Numbered from the stretch's first letter, positions 12,817 to 25,200 are shown. The stretch is DNA of 64,000 nucleotides from Carallia brachiata (GCA_021464245.1 JADCRB010000068.1:7550134-7614133); one strand, 5' to 3'. Program-made: numbers and translations. The notes: generated by a model not told the origin, from the letters alone.

Positions 12817-13097
12817 AATGGAGACTAGAGAAATATGGGAGAGAATGAGCAAAAAGTATATGGTTAAAGATGCTGGTACTAAAAATTTGCTATTGCTAAC
12901 CATTTGTACTTTTCAGATGACCAATGAAAAAAAAATATAAAATCAAATCAATCAATATCACAAGCTGCTGGATGACTTGAAGAATGAAAATATCAAGCTA
13001 TCAGACCAGTATGTTACAGGCTGTCTCATTAAAAAGCTTCCACAGTGCTAGAATGACTATAAGTAGTAGCTCAAACACAAAAGGGAGCAAATGACGC
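12817..13097 (+). pseudogene. copia gag remnant
   Basis: Short reading segments with stops resemble the N-terminal part of plant copia Gag, including a WERMSKKY-like stretch and an LSDQYVTGCLIKKLP stretch. In-frame stops near 13,050 and 13,063 and a lost frame show decay. The downstream continuation is the zinc-knuckle region. Confidence 0.55.
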
Positions 13098-13728
13098 TTG
13101 AAGGGTGTAATCGTTCACATCTTAATAGAGGACAAGAACGGAACACGAATGAAGGAAGCCAAAAAAAAGGAGATGGTCTCAAAGGCAAATGTAGTTGAAC
13201 ACAAAAGAGGTGAAAGGGGAGACACGATCATCATTACAATCATGACGGGAAGAAGTATGACAATTAAGTCCCAAAGGTATGATAAGCCCAATATCGATAA
13301 TCCAACCTTAAATAAAAAAGGCATCTACTATTTGTGTGGGAAACTAGGACATCATGCCCCTCAGTGTAGACTCAAAATAGGAAATGAAGTGCCTGCGAAG
13401 CCAGATGCCAATTTGGTTGAAACAGATGTTATTAGTGCTATCATTTCCCAAGTTAACATTGTTACCAATTTAAAAGATTGGGCAATAGATTCTAGTGCCA
13501 CAAGGCACATATGCAAGGATATAAATATGTTTTCCTTCTACACACTAATAGAGAATAGAGAAGAAAATGTCTTCATAGAAAATTTAGGAACAACACCTAT
13601 TCTAAGGAAGGGCAAAGTCCTTATAAAGCTCACTTCTGCAAAGGTATTGCCCTTGAATGATGTGCTGCAAGTTTTTCAAATTCGCATCAATCTCATTACT
13701 GTGCCCCTGTTTGGAAAGGTTAGAGTAA

Positions 13729-14184
13729 TGTTGTGTTTGTTTTCACGTTAGAATACAAAAAGAAAGGTAAATAATTTCTTTCCCACGTTTGGGAACATGA
13801 AAGGAAAAATTGCACAGCCCCAGCTTTCAAGCTATCAAATCATGCGAACACAGTGAAAAAAAAAAATTGGTTAGTAAAGTGAAATTAATTTTTTTTAAAC
13901 AAAATAAATTACCTAAATACCCTATCTCTACATCCAACCACAAAATCCAATTACATCAAATTAACAGGGATAGTATGGTAATTTTACATATAATTACTTT
14001 TCCATCAATTTTTTTCTACAATCCAAGCATATCAATTCATTTTCTAATCATTTTCTTTCTCACATAATCATAATCTATCTAAAAAATGGATTCATTCACT
14101 TTTCTTTATCACAACTTTCTTACCAAATCATTTTCTTTCTCATCATTTTCTTTTCCATCAAATTCTTACAATCCAAACAGAGCA
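13729..14184. mobile_element. PIF/Harbinger-like MITE inserted in copia pol
   Basis: The ends form an imperfect terminal inverted repeat (TGTTGTGTTTGTTTT against TGCTCTGTTTGGATT on the opposite strand). TAA flanks both sides (13,726-13,728 and 14,185-14,187), the target duplication typical of PIF/Harbinger (Tourist) MITEs. Copia protease/integrase coding sequence stops at the left edge and resumes in register at the right edge once one TAA is counted. The interior is AT-rich and non-coding. Confidence 0.75.
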
Positions 14185-14597
14185 TAAAGGTCTCTTTTGA
14201 CTATGACACAGTGGTCATGACTAAAAATGATATATTTGTGGGAAAGGGCTACTACAACTAGAGACTTTTCATTCTGAATGTACTCGATATCATTAATAAT
14301 GGAAATGCATCTACTTTTTCTGCTAATATTATTGATTCTTATGATTTGTGGCATATAAGATTAGGACATGTTAATAATTCTTATATTAGAAAGATGAGGC
14401 AACTTAGTTTAATAGCAAATTTACATCGAAATGTCAGTAAGTATGAAGTATGTGTTGAAGCCAGATTAGCCAAAAAAAAACTACAAGTTAGTCCATAGAG
14501 AGACTAAATTGTTAGGTTTAATACATACAGATCTAGGAGCTTTGAAAAGTACTATGACTAGAGGTGGCAAACACTTCTATGTGACATTTATAGATGA

Positions 14598-14855
14598 CTA
14601 AGAACTGATCTTAGGTCGGAGTAGCTATCCATACGGCATTCGGCGGCAGATGAGTTGGCTTTTCGCTTTTTTAGAACCGGTACCCATAGGAAAGTCTGAT
14701 CTCAAAGAAGAAATTGTATATTGCGAGTGCGCTAGTTGGTCTTACAAACAGGAGCGAAAACAACAGAGGAAAATAGGCGAGGATCTGTTTTGCTGGGAAA
14801 GTCATACCTGAAGAAGAAGAGCACAGCCCTTTCACCACATTTTTTAGATTTATTA
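14598..14855. other. Foreign insert in the copia integrase region
   Basis: Integrase coding similarity breaks at the conserved FIDD motif near 14,597 and resumes about 14,848 (VFLLRDKDE). The roughly 255 bases between are visibly richer in G and C than their surroundings and do not resemble copia sequence. The GC-balanced, non-repetitive texture is reminiscent of plant mitochondrial DNA. That origin is only a guess and I recognise no organelle gene. Confidence 0.45.
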
Positions 14856-17170
14856 GAGTCTTCTTGCTTAGAGATAAGGATGAGGTGTGTGATATGTTTA
14901 CCAAGTATAAGAGTGAGGTAGAAAACTGGTTGAGCAGAAAAACAAAAAGACTCAGATCAAATAGAGGAAGAGAGTATAGTTTACCTGTGTTGTCAGATTA
15001 TTACGAGAATGAGGGCATTATATATAAGGTCACACTTTTATATTTACCAGAATCAAATGGGGTAGCAAAAAGAAAAAACATAACCTTGAAAGAAATGATG
15101 AACGTTATGTTAATTAGTTCAGGGGCTCCAAACAATTTATGAGGAGAGACAATTTTTACTATATGTCATTTACAAATAAGATTGCACATAAGAAAATTGG
15201 AAAATCCCTATGAACTTTGGAAGGGATACTCTCCTAACTTCAATTATTTGAAAGTGTGGGTTGTCTCGCTAAGGTCTTGTTGTCTGAACCAAAGAAGAGA
15301 AAAATGGGTTCTAAGACCTCATATTGCATGTTTATTGGTTATGCTGAAGATAGTGTTATATATCATTTCCTTGTTATTAAAAGTGATGTTTTTGATACTA
15401 ACACTATCATTGAGACCAATAATGTAAGGTTTTTTAGCATATACTTCTTATGAGAAAGGAGCCAGCACAATCTTTTGGCCCTAAAGTTGAGTTGGAGAAA
15501 GAGTCCAATAGCAACCCACTTGAACCAGAGATAAGGAGGAGTAAGAGACAAAGGAAAGAAAAGATGTTTGGAGATGACTTTTACACTTTTGTGGTAAATA
15601 ATGATCTTTTAACTTATTCTGAAGCTATATAATCCAGTGATGCAGGTCTGTGGGCAGAAGCTATACAGAGTAAAATAGATTCTTTAAATTAGAATGAAAC
15701 ATGGAGACTAGAAGAGTTACCTGTAGGTGCCAAGCCTATAGGCTACAAGTTTATCTTCAGAAGGAAATATAGACTAGATGGATCTATTGACAAATACAAG
15801 ACTAGATTTATAGCCAAAAGGTATACACAAAAGAAGAATATGAATTATTTTGATGCTTTTGCTCCTTTTGCTCCAGTTGCGAGAATAACATCTATTATAA
15901 TATTAATAGCATTAGTATTTGCTTATAATCTCATTGTTCATCAAATGGATGTTAAAACTGCTTCTCTGTATGACGATCTTGATGAGGAGATCTATATGAC
16001 ACAACCTGAATGTTGTATTATACTAAGCCAAGAGAAGAAGGCATGTAAAGTTGGTAAATCATTGTATGGGTTGAGATAGGCACCTAAACAATAGCATGAG
16101 AAGTTCGATAGTTTTTTGGCCACTAATGGGTGTTTCAATTGTTAAGTTGATAAATGTGTTTATACAAAAATTGAGAGTGATACTTATGTTATTATCCACC
16201 TATTTGTTGATGACATACTCTTATTTAGTTATGATATAGGATTGGTAACTAGTACGAAATCCATGTTTGCATCATATTTTGACATGAAAGATTTAGAAGA
16301 AACAAACATCATTTCAGGAGTGAAGATCAGTAGAACTCATAATGTCATAGTTCTATCACAAGAGCATTATATAAACAAAATTCTCAAGAAATATGGACAT
16401 TATGATATTAAACCACTTTATACTCTTTTTGATGCTAATGTGAATTTATTGAAGAATAATGGCAAGTGTATATCTTAGTCCTCATACGCACAGATTATTG
16501 GCAGTTTGATGCATCTGATGAATTTTACTCGTCCTGATATTGCTTATGTAGTGTGTAGATTGTGTAGATATACTCACAATCCAGGCCTTGATCATTGGAA
16601 TGCCTTGACAAAGATACTGAAATATTTGAGAGGCACCATAAATTTTGGTATTTTTTTATAATAGGTTTCCTACTGTATTAGAAGAAGACAGTGATGCTAA
16701 CTGAATCTCTAATTCAGACGAGATAAAATTCACAAGTGACTCTGTATTGACCCTTGGAGGTGGAGCGATGACTTGGAAGTCTTCCAAGCAAACAATTATT
16801 GTTGGGTCCACTATGAATTTGAGTTTATAGTCTTAGAGATGACTAGTGTGGAAGCAGATTGACTGAGAAATTTTCTGATGAATATTTCATTATAGGTGAA
16901 ACTGACATCATTAATGTCGATGTATTGTGACAGCCAAGCCACTATTACTCGTGCAAATAGCAAGTCATATAATGGAAAGAGTAGACATAATTGTCAGCGA
17001 CATGAATTGGTAAAATAACTATTAAATAATATAGTGATATCACTTGATTTTGTGAGATTAGAAATGAACCTACCTAATCCTCTATCCAAGCCATTAGGCA
17101 GAAGGTTAGTGGAAGAAATATTGATGGGAATGAGACTTATGCCAATAGCAAATGGTCAAAAGTGATGGGA

Positions 17171-17617
17171 ACCAAACTTAAGTGATAGGAGATCTTTTGA
17201 AATAGGTTCATATAAGTAATAACAAGTCACTACTAACCATGTGTACACTATTAAGTTAGTGAGTCTCTTCCTATGGTGTCGATAGTACAATAATTCCAGT
17301 GAATGAGGTTGAGTTAAACTCTTAATGAATTTTATAGCCTTTATGGGTGGTATGTTGACTATAATACACACTTGATATATTTAATTATATAATAGTAGAG
17401 TGAGACCACTCTTGTGAGATCTTAGGTAAGGTCTTTAGAACTCTCATGAAATTAAACCAGACGTGCGCGTGGCCTTACAGCGCTCAACCGCTTCAAATAG
17501 CACAAACTCTAAGAGTGTAACATGAAGGCAAGCTCATTGATATTTGTTAAGAAGTTATGGTTCATAAAAATATTTAATTTTATCATACTTCTAAATATCA
17601 AAACTTGTACATCATAA
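17171..17617 (+). other. copia 3' untranslated internal region
   Basis: Non-coding sequence between the RNase H remnant and a later repeat insertion. It contains no recognisable reading frame. Confidence 0.5.
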
Positions 17618-18481
17618 TAGGGACGACGCTAGAATAATTTTTAAGGGGGGCAAACTTTTGTGTTTAAGTATAATAATAAAAATAATATATATCTAAAAAA
17701 TAAAAAATAAAATGACATATTTTGAATAATAAATATTATAATTATTTGTAAAATATTAAAAGCAAATTTTTTTATTTTTTATACTATCAAAAATTTCCTT
17801 TTTATATGAATAATAACAATTATTTAGCTATTTGTCCATCATATAATTGTACAAATAATTTTTATATGATATTCATAGACTAATAACTAAATGAATCTAT
17901 ATCATAATTGTTGCACCGGTACAAATAAAGTTAATTTATAAAAAAATATATTTTAAATATACAATAAACTTATGTTTGTTTATTATTAATAATTTATTTT
18001 ATTAAAAATAAGAATACTTTTTAAAAGATAAGAAAGTGATACTAATAATAATTCTCTTTAATATACTAAAAAGTGTTATCTATACTAAAAATGAAATAAC
18101 AAGAGGAAGGCAAATGATTAAGAAAATAAAAAAGACAAAAATAAGAAAATAGGCAAAAATCAAAAGAAAAACAAAAAAATAAGAAAAAGAGGAGAGAAAG
18201 AATAAAAGAAAAAAAAAAGGCAAACAATGGAGAAAGAAACAAAAAAAACAAAAGAAAAGGAGTAAGGAAAAAAAAAGAAAAAAAGAAAAGTGCAAGAATC
18301 TAAGAATGACATGATGGGTCTCGAACCACGCACAAGGGAGAGAAAACATAAGGGCAAAGGATTTACCATTGCACCAGACCGTAACTTTGAGGACGTGTAA
18401 GTGATACAAACAAATATAAAATAACAAACAAGGTGGCGAAGGGCTCAATTACCCCCTCTTGCCCCCATTTAGTTTCGTCCT
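17618..18481 (-). repeat. AT-rich interspersed repeat (family A), copy 2, with tRNA-like head
   Basis: It is related to 3,666-4,508 in sequence and block order. The outer ends look like an imperfect inverted repeat (GGGACGACGCTAGAA against AGGACGAAACTAAAT). On the minus strand, TGGTGCAATGG (18,366-18,376) and GGTTCGAGACC (18,317-18,327) fit pol III A and B boxes 38 bp apart, as in tRNA-derived SINEs. A long C/T-rich tract (minus strand) follows. It lies inside the copia element and so inserted later. Confidence 0.6.
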
Positions 18482-18584
18482 TAGATCTTAAGTTTGTGAT
18501 TCATAACTTAAAAGACATTATATATAATATGTTATGTTCTCATCAAGACCCAACAAATTCAATCTTTTAAAATATGAGGGAAAA

Positions 18585-19254
18585 TGTTGGAATATAAAAG
18601 ATATTTTAAAAGATTTTAATCTTATATAAGAAAGAGAAGTTAAGTATGACTTAATAAAAGAATATAAATAGAAACTAAAATTTTATAAGGGAAAGAAAAG
18701 TTAATTTTACTTGTTTATAAATTAATATTTTCCTTATACTTCATAAAAATAAAAGATTCATAAAAAGTCTCGGGCAACCCAGGCCCATATCTAATATAAG
18801 CAAACCCATGTAACCCTATGGCTAGTCCACCCTCGAGTTTATTCTTTTGAGACCATTCAGAATTTTCGTTCAAACTAGCCGTTTTTTACTAACCTTTTTT
18901 GACTGGGGAACTAACCGTTAGAATCGTTGCAAATTGTTGGAAGTAGTTGTTATGACCACTAAACCCATTCTTAATGTTCATTATTCATTTTTATGTGACT
19001 TTATACCCAAACCACTATAAAAGGACCAATCAGCTTTCTTCAAGTGACATAATACTAACCATGCTCTTTCTTATCCTTACTCACATTCTGAAATTTTTAT
19101 TCAAACTTGTATTGTTTCTGCTATATTGCTTGTAAAGTGTAAATTAGTAAAAATCTATCGTATCCTGAGAGGATAGTCGTCATCATACCTATGGCACTGT
19201 TGTTATTTCATTTAAGGAAGGCACAAATCTTCCGTTTAAAACATTACATTTACA
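18585..19254 (+). repeat. 3' LTR of copia element
   Basis: It begins TGTTGGAATATAAAAG directly after the purine tract and ends CATTTACA. It aligns with 12,088-12,784. Confidence 0.85.
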
Positions 19255-20194
19255 CTTTTTAAATGTTATATATATTCCTTTTTTTTTTTTGCATTTATAT
19301 TTTATTTATTTTTCTCTATTATTTCTAACAGATGTGGCTAACTACTTGCGCCATGAGGCCCCTGCAAAATCTATTCAGAGCTAACCTGAGGCACATAACA
19401 AAGTCTCTGTTACCCATAACTCTTTTTTTTTTTTTTTCATTTTTGTATTTTGTCTTGAAGCCACACCCTCAAGCATTTTGTTTTGTCTCTTCTATTCTCA
19501 TTCTGTTTTTTTTTTTTCTTTGCGTTACTTTTGATGCTTATAATCTTTGCTTGCTGTGACTACTTTTTTTCTCTTCTTATTTTTATTAATGTGATAGCAT
19601 TATGAATTTTATTTGTTCTATTTATTTTCTCTCTTTTTCCTTTTAGAATATAATTCTTTGAGTACCTTATTAGTTGCTGCCATTTTTTTCCTGCAGTATT
19701 GTGTTTTTGATACTTTATTCATTGACTATCATATTTCTGGTGTTGAAACCCTCATTAATTATTGTGTATGTCAAAGCAAAGGCTGAAAATTAGGGTGATG
19801 ACTTCACGAGTGCTTATTTTTCAGTTAGCACTTCGTTCTCCTTAGGTGAATTACAAACTTGGTAGTCAATTTTTTGTAGGAGACGAGGCAAAGACAGAAA
19901 GTCCCAGTCTTCAACAGAAACGGAGATGGGACTCTAAATTCCATCCTCAGCACAGACGAGGACAGAGACAAAAATGAAGTTTAGAGTCAAGGAGGAGAAT
20001 CAGGATGATCGTCTACACTTTCGTCCTGCTTTATTGCTACTCCTACTTTCTTTGTTTCTAAAAATGTTCTTTTTATTATGTTTTTTTTTTTTTTTTTGTC
20101 AATGCTAAGAGCTTTGCCCTAACAAAAATGCATGAAAAAAAAGAGCCATATATTTAGCACGTATTTTCCGAGTTCAAATTATGGTACAAATGCA
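19255..20194. other. Intergenic DNA, T-rich
   Basis: No supportable gene. Around 19,880-20,010 a segment with repeated GAGAC(G/A)-type motifs (AAACGGAGATGGGAC) resembles the GGAGACGG-type repeat seen near 23,940, 40,440 and 52,550. Confidence 0.5.
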
Positions 20195-20250
20195 CTCTTC
20201 AGTTGGATTTTTTTTTTTTTTTTTTTTAACCACAGCTCTTCAGTTGGATT
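20195..20250 (-). mobile_element. 26-nt poly(T) insertion between perfect 15-bp repeats
   Basis: CTCTTCAGTTGGATT occurs at 20,195-20,209 and 20,236-20,250 without mismatch. Between them lie 18 Ts and AACCACAG. Read on the minus strand this is an 8-nt cargo, an A18 tail and a 15-bp target duplication. That is the signature of L1-type target-primed reverse transcription stopping almost at once. Confidence 0.65.
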
Positions 20251-21309
20251 AGTTATTAGTTTCTACAACATTTTCATACGGATGGCTACGCCCATCCATA
20301 ATAAGAAAATGATTAAAGAGTGCTAAGAACTTTTTTTTAGGGGATGGGTACGCTCATCCACAATAAGAAATAATTAAAAAGTACTAATAATTATTTTTTA
20401 TCTTTTTGATTGACTTGGTGTATAGGGGTGCTAAAAAGTCATATTAGGTTGGATTCGAGTTGAGCTGTTTTTTTTGTTCGGGTCACTTTTAATTAGGTTA
20501 TTTTGGGATTACGTCACATTCAGTTTGAGTTCGAGTTGATCGTTTTATATTTAGATTAGATTCATGTCGAATTTGAATTGAGCTATTATTTTTTAAAATT
20601 GTTTTTCATTAAACCAAAATACTTCAATTAAATTGTATAATGAGCTAAATGTCTAAATATAGCTTTTTTATCATATATATATATATATACTTTACGAAAA
20701 AATGTATCAATTGATACTGGAGATAGATAAGTCAAAGGTAAAAAGTTAAAAATTTTGCACTTTTTTTTTTTCTTAACTCAACGGGTGTCTTGAATCTATT
20801 CTAATCTAACTCAAAATTTTCAAGTCTTTTTTTAGTTCGAGTCACTTTTGAATTTAAATTGAAAAGTCACGTTTCTAATTTAATTTTTTCAAATAAGTTC
20901 AATCGAGTTATCAGATCGTGTTACTTTTTGATACCTCTATTAGTGTATCATCCGCACAACGAAGCAAAATCTAATTAACTGTAAGTTGGCTTACAAAAGT
21001 TATGCGCTATGGTGTCGTGGAGCCACAATGCTGAATTGACAATTATCTTAATTAACCAATACTAGAAGGTGATACATGATATCCAACTAAAAGACGCCCC
21101 AATGCACAATAAGATGAAAACCTATTTAATATGGGCATAGCGTATAGGCTTCCAGGCCATCACAACTTAAATTGACCCACTCACCCCTCCTGGCCCATGG
21201 ATCCACCGGATATTATATAAAACAAAACACAGTCCCTCACTCCCTCTGTTTTTTTTTTTTACAATTAATTCTCTCCCATTTCCTTTTTGGGCAGTTATTG
21301 ACTCGGACA
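20251..21309. other. Intergenic DNA
   Basis: No gene is visible. A direct repeat of GGATGG(C/G)TACGC(C/T)CATCCA-type sequence occurs near 20,280 and 20,343. Confidence 0.55.
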
Positions 21310-22257
21310 GTGTTTAGTTTTACTTTTTAAGTTCTTAGTTGCTATTCTTCTTTAAAAAAAAGTTAAAATTTAAGGTATTTGGTTTAAATAAAAAATAAAG
21401 ATAAATACCATCAAAGTTGTTTCTTAAAATTTCATGAAATTTCGTAAATTTTAAAATAACATTAAATTTATATAATATTTAGTTTTAAAAAATAAAAGTA
21501 ATATTATAAAAAAATCATCGTCACGTTAATAAAAAATAAATTCATGACAAATCGTTAAAAAAACTTTCATACCATAGATCACTACTCAATTAAAACTTAA
21601 TAGCCGACTGCTAATTAAAGCTCCCAACAATAACTAGTGTGAAAAGTAAAATTAAGTTACTTTCTATTTTTATAAGTAGCTAACAAAACATAAAAATTAC
21701 CGAATTAACTTTTTACTGCGACGCTGCAGCGTCCGTACAATACGGTGCGGGAAATTTTTTTCTACAAACATCCTCTTTACTGCAGACGAGGTACACATTG
21801 TATTAAACATTATTTTTTAACCTCTTTTGTGAAAACAATAAAATAGATTGTGAAATAATATTATTTTTTAAATAAATTATAATTTACTTTTTTATTGTTT
21901 TTACTGTGCAAAAGGTAATATACAAAGTAAAAATAATAATAATTTTTCAAGTACACTAATCTGTATAGCAAAGATGATATTTGGAAAATTAATTATAAAT
22001 TGTAGTTGATCTTATTAAGTCATGTATTAATAAATTTTTATTTATAAATACACAAAATAATTTTAATAAGACTCGTTTATATTAACTAAAGGTAAAAAGA
22101 ATATCTATAGTCATAAAATAGAAATAAAATATCTAAAATTATTATTTTATTATTTAATTATCAACAATTAGTATTAATTTAACTAAATATTAAGTTTTAT
22201 TTTATTTATTAATCATAATAATAAGCAATAGCAATCAACAATAGTAAAACTAAACAC
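21310..22257. mobile_element. TIR element with GTGTTTAGTTTTACT ends
   Basis: GTGTTTAGTTTTACT at the left edge is matched by the reverse complement of the right edge, and similarity continues inward (TTGCTATT). The body is AT-rich and non-coding. It contains a perfect 14-bp palindrome GACGCTGCAGCGTC (21,720-21,733) and a nested foldback. No clean target duplication was seen. Confidence 0.5.
21764..21984. mobile_element. Nested foldback MITE
   Basis: The left arm (ACAAACATCCTCTTTACTGC, then GTACAC, then TAACCTCTTTTGTG and AACAATAAAA) pairs with the right arm read in reverse complement (CCAAATATCATCTTTGCTAT, GTGTAC, TTACCTTTTGCAC, AACAATAAAA). It is nearly fully palindromic, with an AT-rich centre. 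Confidence 0.55.
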
Positions 22258-25200
22258 CTTCTTAAACATCACGGTACTAATATTTGCTTCTAGCTTGTAT
22301 TTCATAGATTTACTGTCTTGTAAGTTTCCAATCTGGGTCCATTATACCTCCACACTCATCCATAAATAAGAAAGGTTTGCTCTGATAATCTGGATAAAAC
22401 TAATGATAATTTTCGTTTGTTGAAAAAATTATCCTCTTCTCTTTTTCCTCCTCTATTTAAAATATGAGAAGGAATTGGTGAGAGTTAGCTTGAATTCGGG
22501 ATTGTTTGCTTCCCCTATAAGTACCAAAGGTACATTAGATTATTGAGGCCAAAGTCATTTAAGGGATACCTCAGCTATTGATAATTTAGACTTCTTTTGT
22601 TGACATATTAGGTTTTTATACTGAGAAAAAATAATGAAATTTCTAAGAATGAGAAAGCTTTTAATTATATTAGCTTATAGTTAAATGGATCTGAATATAA
22701 AAAAACAAATAAAAAAACAAAAAAACCCGAACCACAGTCTGATTCTTCCTTCTTTTTTTTTTTTTTTTTGATGTAGTAGAATGTCATTATACCGAAAGTT
22801 ACACAAATCTAAAGTACCATCCTAATTCTGGTCACTGGTCGCAATTATAATGAAAAGATCAGACTTATCATGGTCACTGGTCACATTAATTAGATTACAT
22901 TCCATTTGTGGACAATGGTGCTTCCATGTTCACGTATAGAGTGAGTTAGTGGAGCTTCACAAATGAGGGTGTCCCCAAAATGTTGCCATGTTGATATACA
23001 TATTTACAAAGAAACTTTAAATTTTGTCTTACCTGTGTATCCAAGTTATATATAAAATATCTAATGCTTTACATAGGATTTTATATAATCATAAGCAAAA
23101 TGCACTACTAAGGTGTCAATATGCTCGCAAGCAGCTCAGTCCACAAATGTTGCTCTCCATGCCATGTTCTATGTGATAATTCTATTTTAATTGCCATTGT
23201 GGTGCAATATTTATAAAAATAGACGAGGAATATTAATTAATGGCTATTCTTTTCAACGTATCTATATATATAATAAGTTAGAAGTCAATGAAGCTTAGTG
23301 TAAGTGGGCACTTAGATTTTGGATTTTTTATTTATCTATGTATTTATTTATTTATTTTTGTTTCTGGAGCTTTCTGTTGCTACATCTCTATATCGATGAT
23401 TAGATTTTATTAGGTTTAACATAAGGCCTCGTTTGTTCTACAAAAAGTAACTTGTTTGGGGAAAATAATTTTTTTTAAAATACTTTCCGATTAAATGAAT
23501 TTTATTTTGATTGTTTGGATACAGTACAAATTATTTCCTTCGATTAAACGTACAAGTAGAAAAGTTTATACACTACATAGGATTTGTAATATATGAGGAT
23601 ATTGTCATATAAGAGATTTCAAAATTATCGGAATTTGGCGAATGCCTTTGTGTGACATTTATAGTTAAATATGAAAGAGAGTGCCATTTAACCATTCTCT
23701 TGGACATTGGAATTCCTCCCCAAAAAAAAATATATATATATATGATTTGAAATCTTCTGGAGCAGGTGAATTTTCATCAAACCACCAGCCTAGAGGGATT
23801 TTAACCATTTCGCTCGTTCGATAATATCCTTTAGGTTTCAAAGATGAATTTATTAAAGCGAGAGATGAATTAGAAATTTCATCTAAATGCCAAAACAAAT
23901 TGAAATAGCTAACTAAATAAAAATAACAATGGGAAGGGTCGGAGACGGAGATGGCCTCTCCGTCTCTTGTACCCGTTTTAAATCTCATCTCTGTTCTCCT
24001 TTCCATCCTCATTGGGTATAAAATTTTAATCTTCACCTTCATCCCTGCTAGAGAAAACGGAGATTTCCGTCCATGTTAAAAAACCATGCACAAAATGATC
24101 TAGCCAGTCTGCCAGAATGAAAGAATATGCATTATCCCCATACATCAATTGAAAACCCAGCACAAACAAAAGTAAAGTGTTAGCAAACCAGCAACAAAAG
24201 TCATTTGCTAAAATGTAATGGCAAATATACCACCATAGCTCGGTTTCCAGTGCACGTCCCTGTCCGTGCACACATCTTTTCTTTTCTTACCCTTCTTAAT
24301 CCCAAGTGAAGACAATTTGAGGTTTTATATTTCCACCTGTTGGTTTGCAGTCCCTCTTCATGGCCAAGCCAAAGCTACTTGTCCTTCTCATGCCCAAGCC
24401 AAAATCACCGACAGGTGAACACTCTTGACATTGGACCAGTTAACATTTTCCATGTGTTTTCAATAATTTTTCTTTATTAGCATAAAATTATTTACCATCT
24501 TTAATTGCACGTCTGGGTCCTTTGGGGTGAGGGACAGATGTCGAACAGAGATTATGTGAAGTGGAAGTAAATAGATTGCCTTGGTTGTGAAACAAACGAT
24601 TTCCTTTTTCTCTTTCATTTTTTTTCTTCTCTTTTGTCAATAATTCAATTCCTCCAATATTGGGTGCTGGTTTTTTGGGTTGAGTCTCTCTATAATCCAA
24701 AACACGATGATTACCGTGAGGCCGCGCAATGTTGCGAATAAAGTTAGGTTAACTTTAAGAAGAAGGAATGCAAAGGGACCAAAAAGTAACCAGAATAAAA
24801 AAAAATTAAAAATTAAAATAAAAAATAAACAGGCTGAAGAGACAGAACAAATATAGGAATGAGGATAGTTAAACTCATCTCCGTCTCCATAATTCCTAAA
24901 AAATATGGATAACGAAGTGGAAATTCCCGTTACTAAGTCAAAAGGCTTTAAACCTATACTCGTCAATATAAGTATGAATAAATACAGGTACAATTGTCAT
25001 CCTGTAACTAAAGAAGGAAATCTCCAAATTCCCATGATTTGGACAAGTGACATACTTCTCATTAGTAGAATTGTTTAATGTCATGGATTTGAAAATGGAA
25101 CAGGTCATTGCTTATTTATAATAAAAGAAGGATTAGATTGGGCAGAATTGGAAATTCATATATATATATATATATTATATATATATTAATTGTTATAAAT

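Larger units (their letters stand above)
13098..17170 (+). pseudogene. copia pol remnant (zinc knuckle, PR, INT, RT, RNase H)
   Basis: Reading along the plus strand: a CCHC-like knuckle near 13,330 (YLCGKLGHHAPQC, first Cys replaced by Tyr) and a protease site near 13,490 (DSSATRHIC, where the family has DSGA). A GAG-pre-integrase HxRLGH segment follows near 14,350, then integrase pieces 14,520-15,200. Reverse transcriptase lies at 15,740-16,480, with HQMDVKTA and an FVDD variant of the YVDD catalytic loop near 16,205. RNase H remnants extend to about 17,170. Numerous in-frame stops and two insertions disrupt it, so it cannot supply transposition proteins. Confidence 0.85.
12088..19254 (+). 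mobile_element. Decayed Ty1-copia LTR retrotransposon
   Basis: A 7.2-kb element with recognisable LTRs at both ends. Remnants run gag, zinc knuckle, protease, integrase, reverse transcriptase, RNase H in the copia order. A purine tract (GAGGGAAAA, 18,576-18,584) directly precedes the 3' LTR. The LTRs differ at about a fifth of the sites I compared, largely C/T and G/A changes, so the insertion is old. Coding parts carry many stops and frameshifts. Three later insertions interrupt it (13,729-14,184, about 14,598-14,855 and 17,618-18,481). No primer binding site complementary to tRNA-iMet and no target duplication could be recognised. Confidence 0.9.

Noticed and set aside
18317..18376. A tRNA gene
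   Set aside because: A- and B-box-like motifs are present, but no full cloverleaf with acceptor and anticodon stems can be drawn. A SINE head is the better reading.
18066..18448. Phe-rich minus-strand reading frames
   Set aside because: They are products of a purine-rich tract inside an interspersed repeat.
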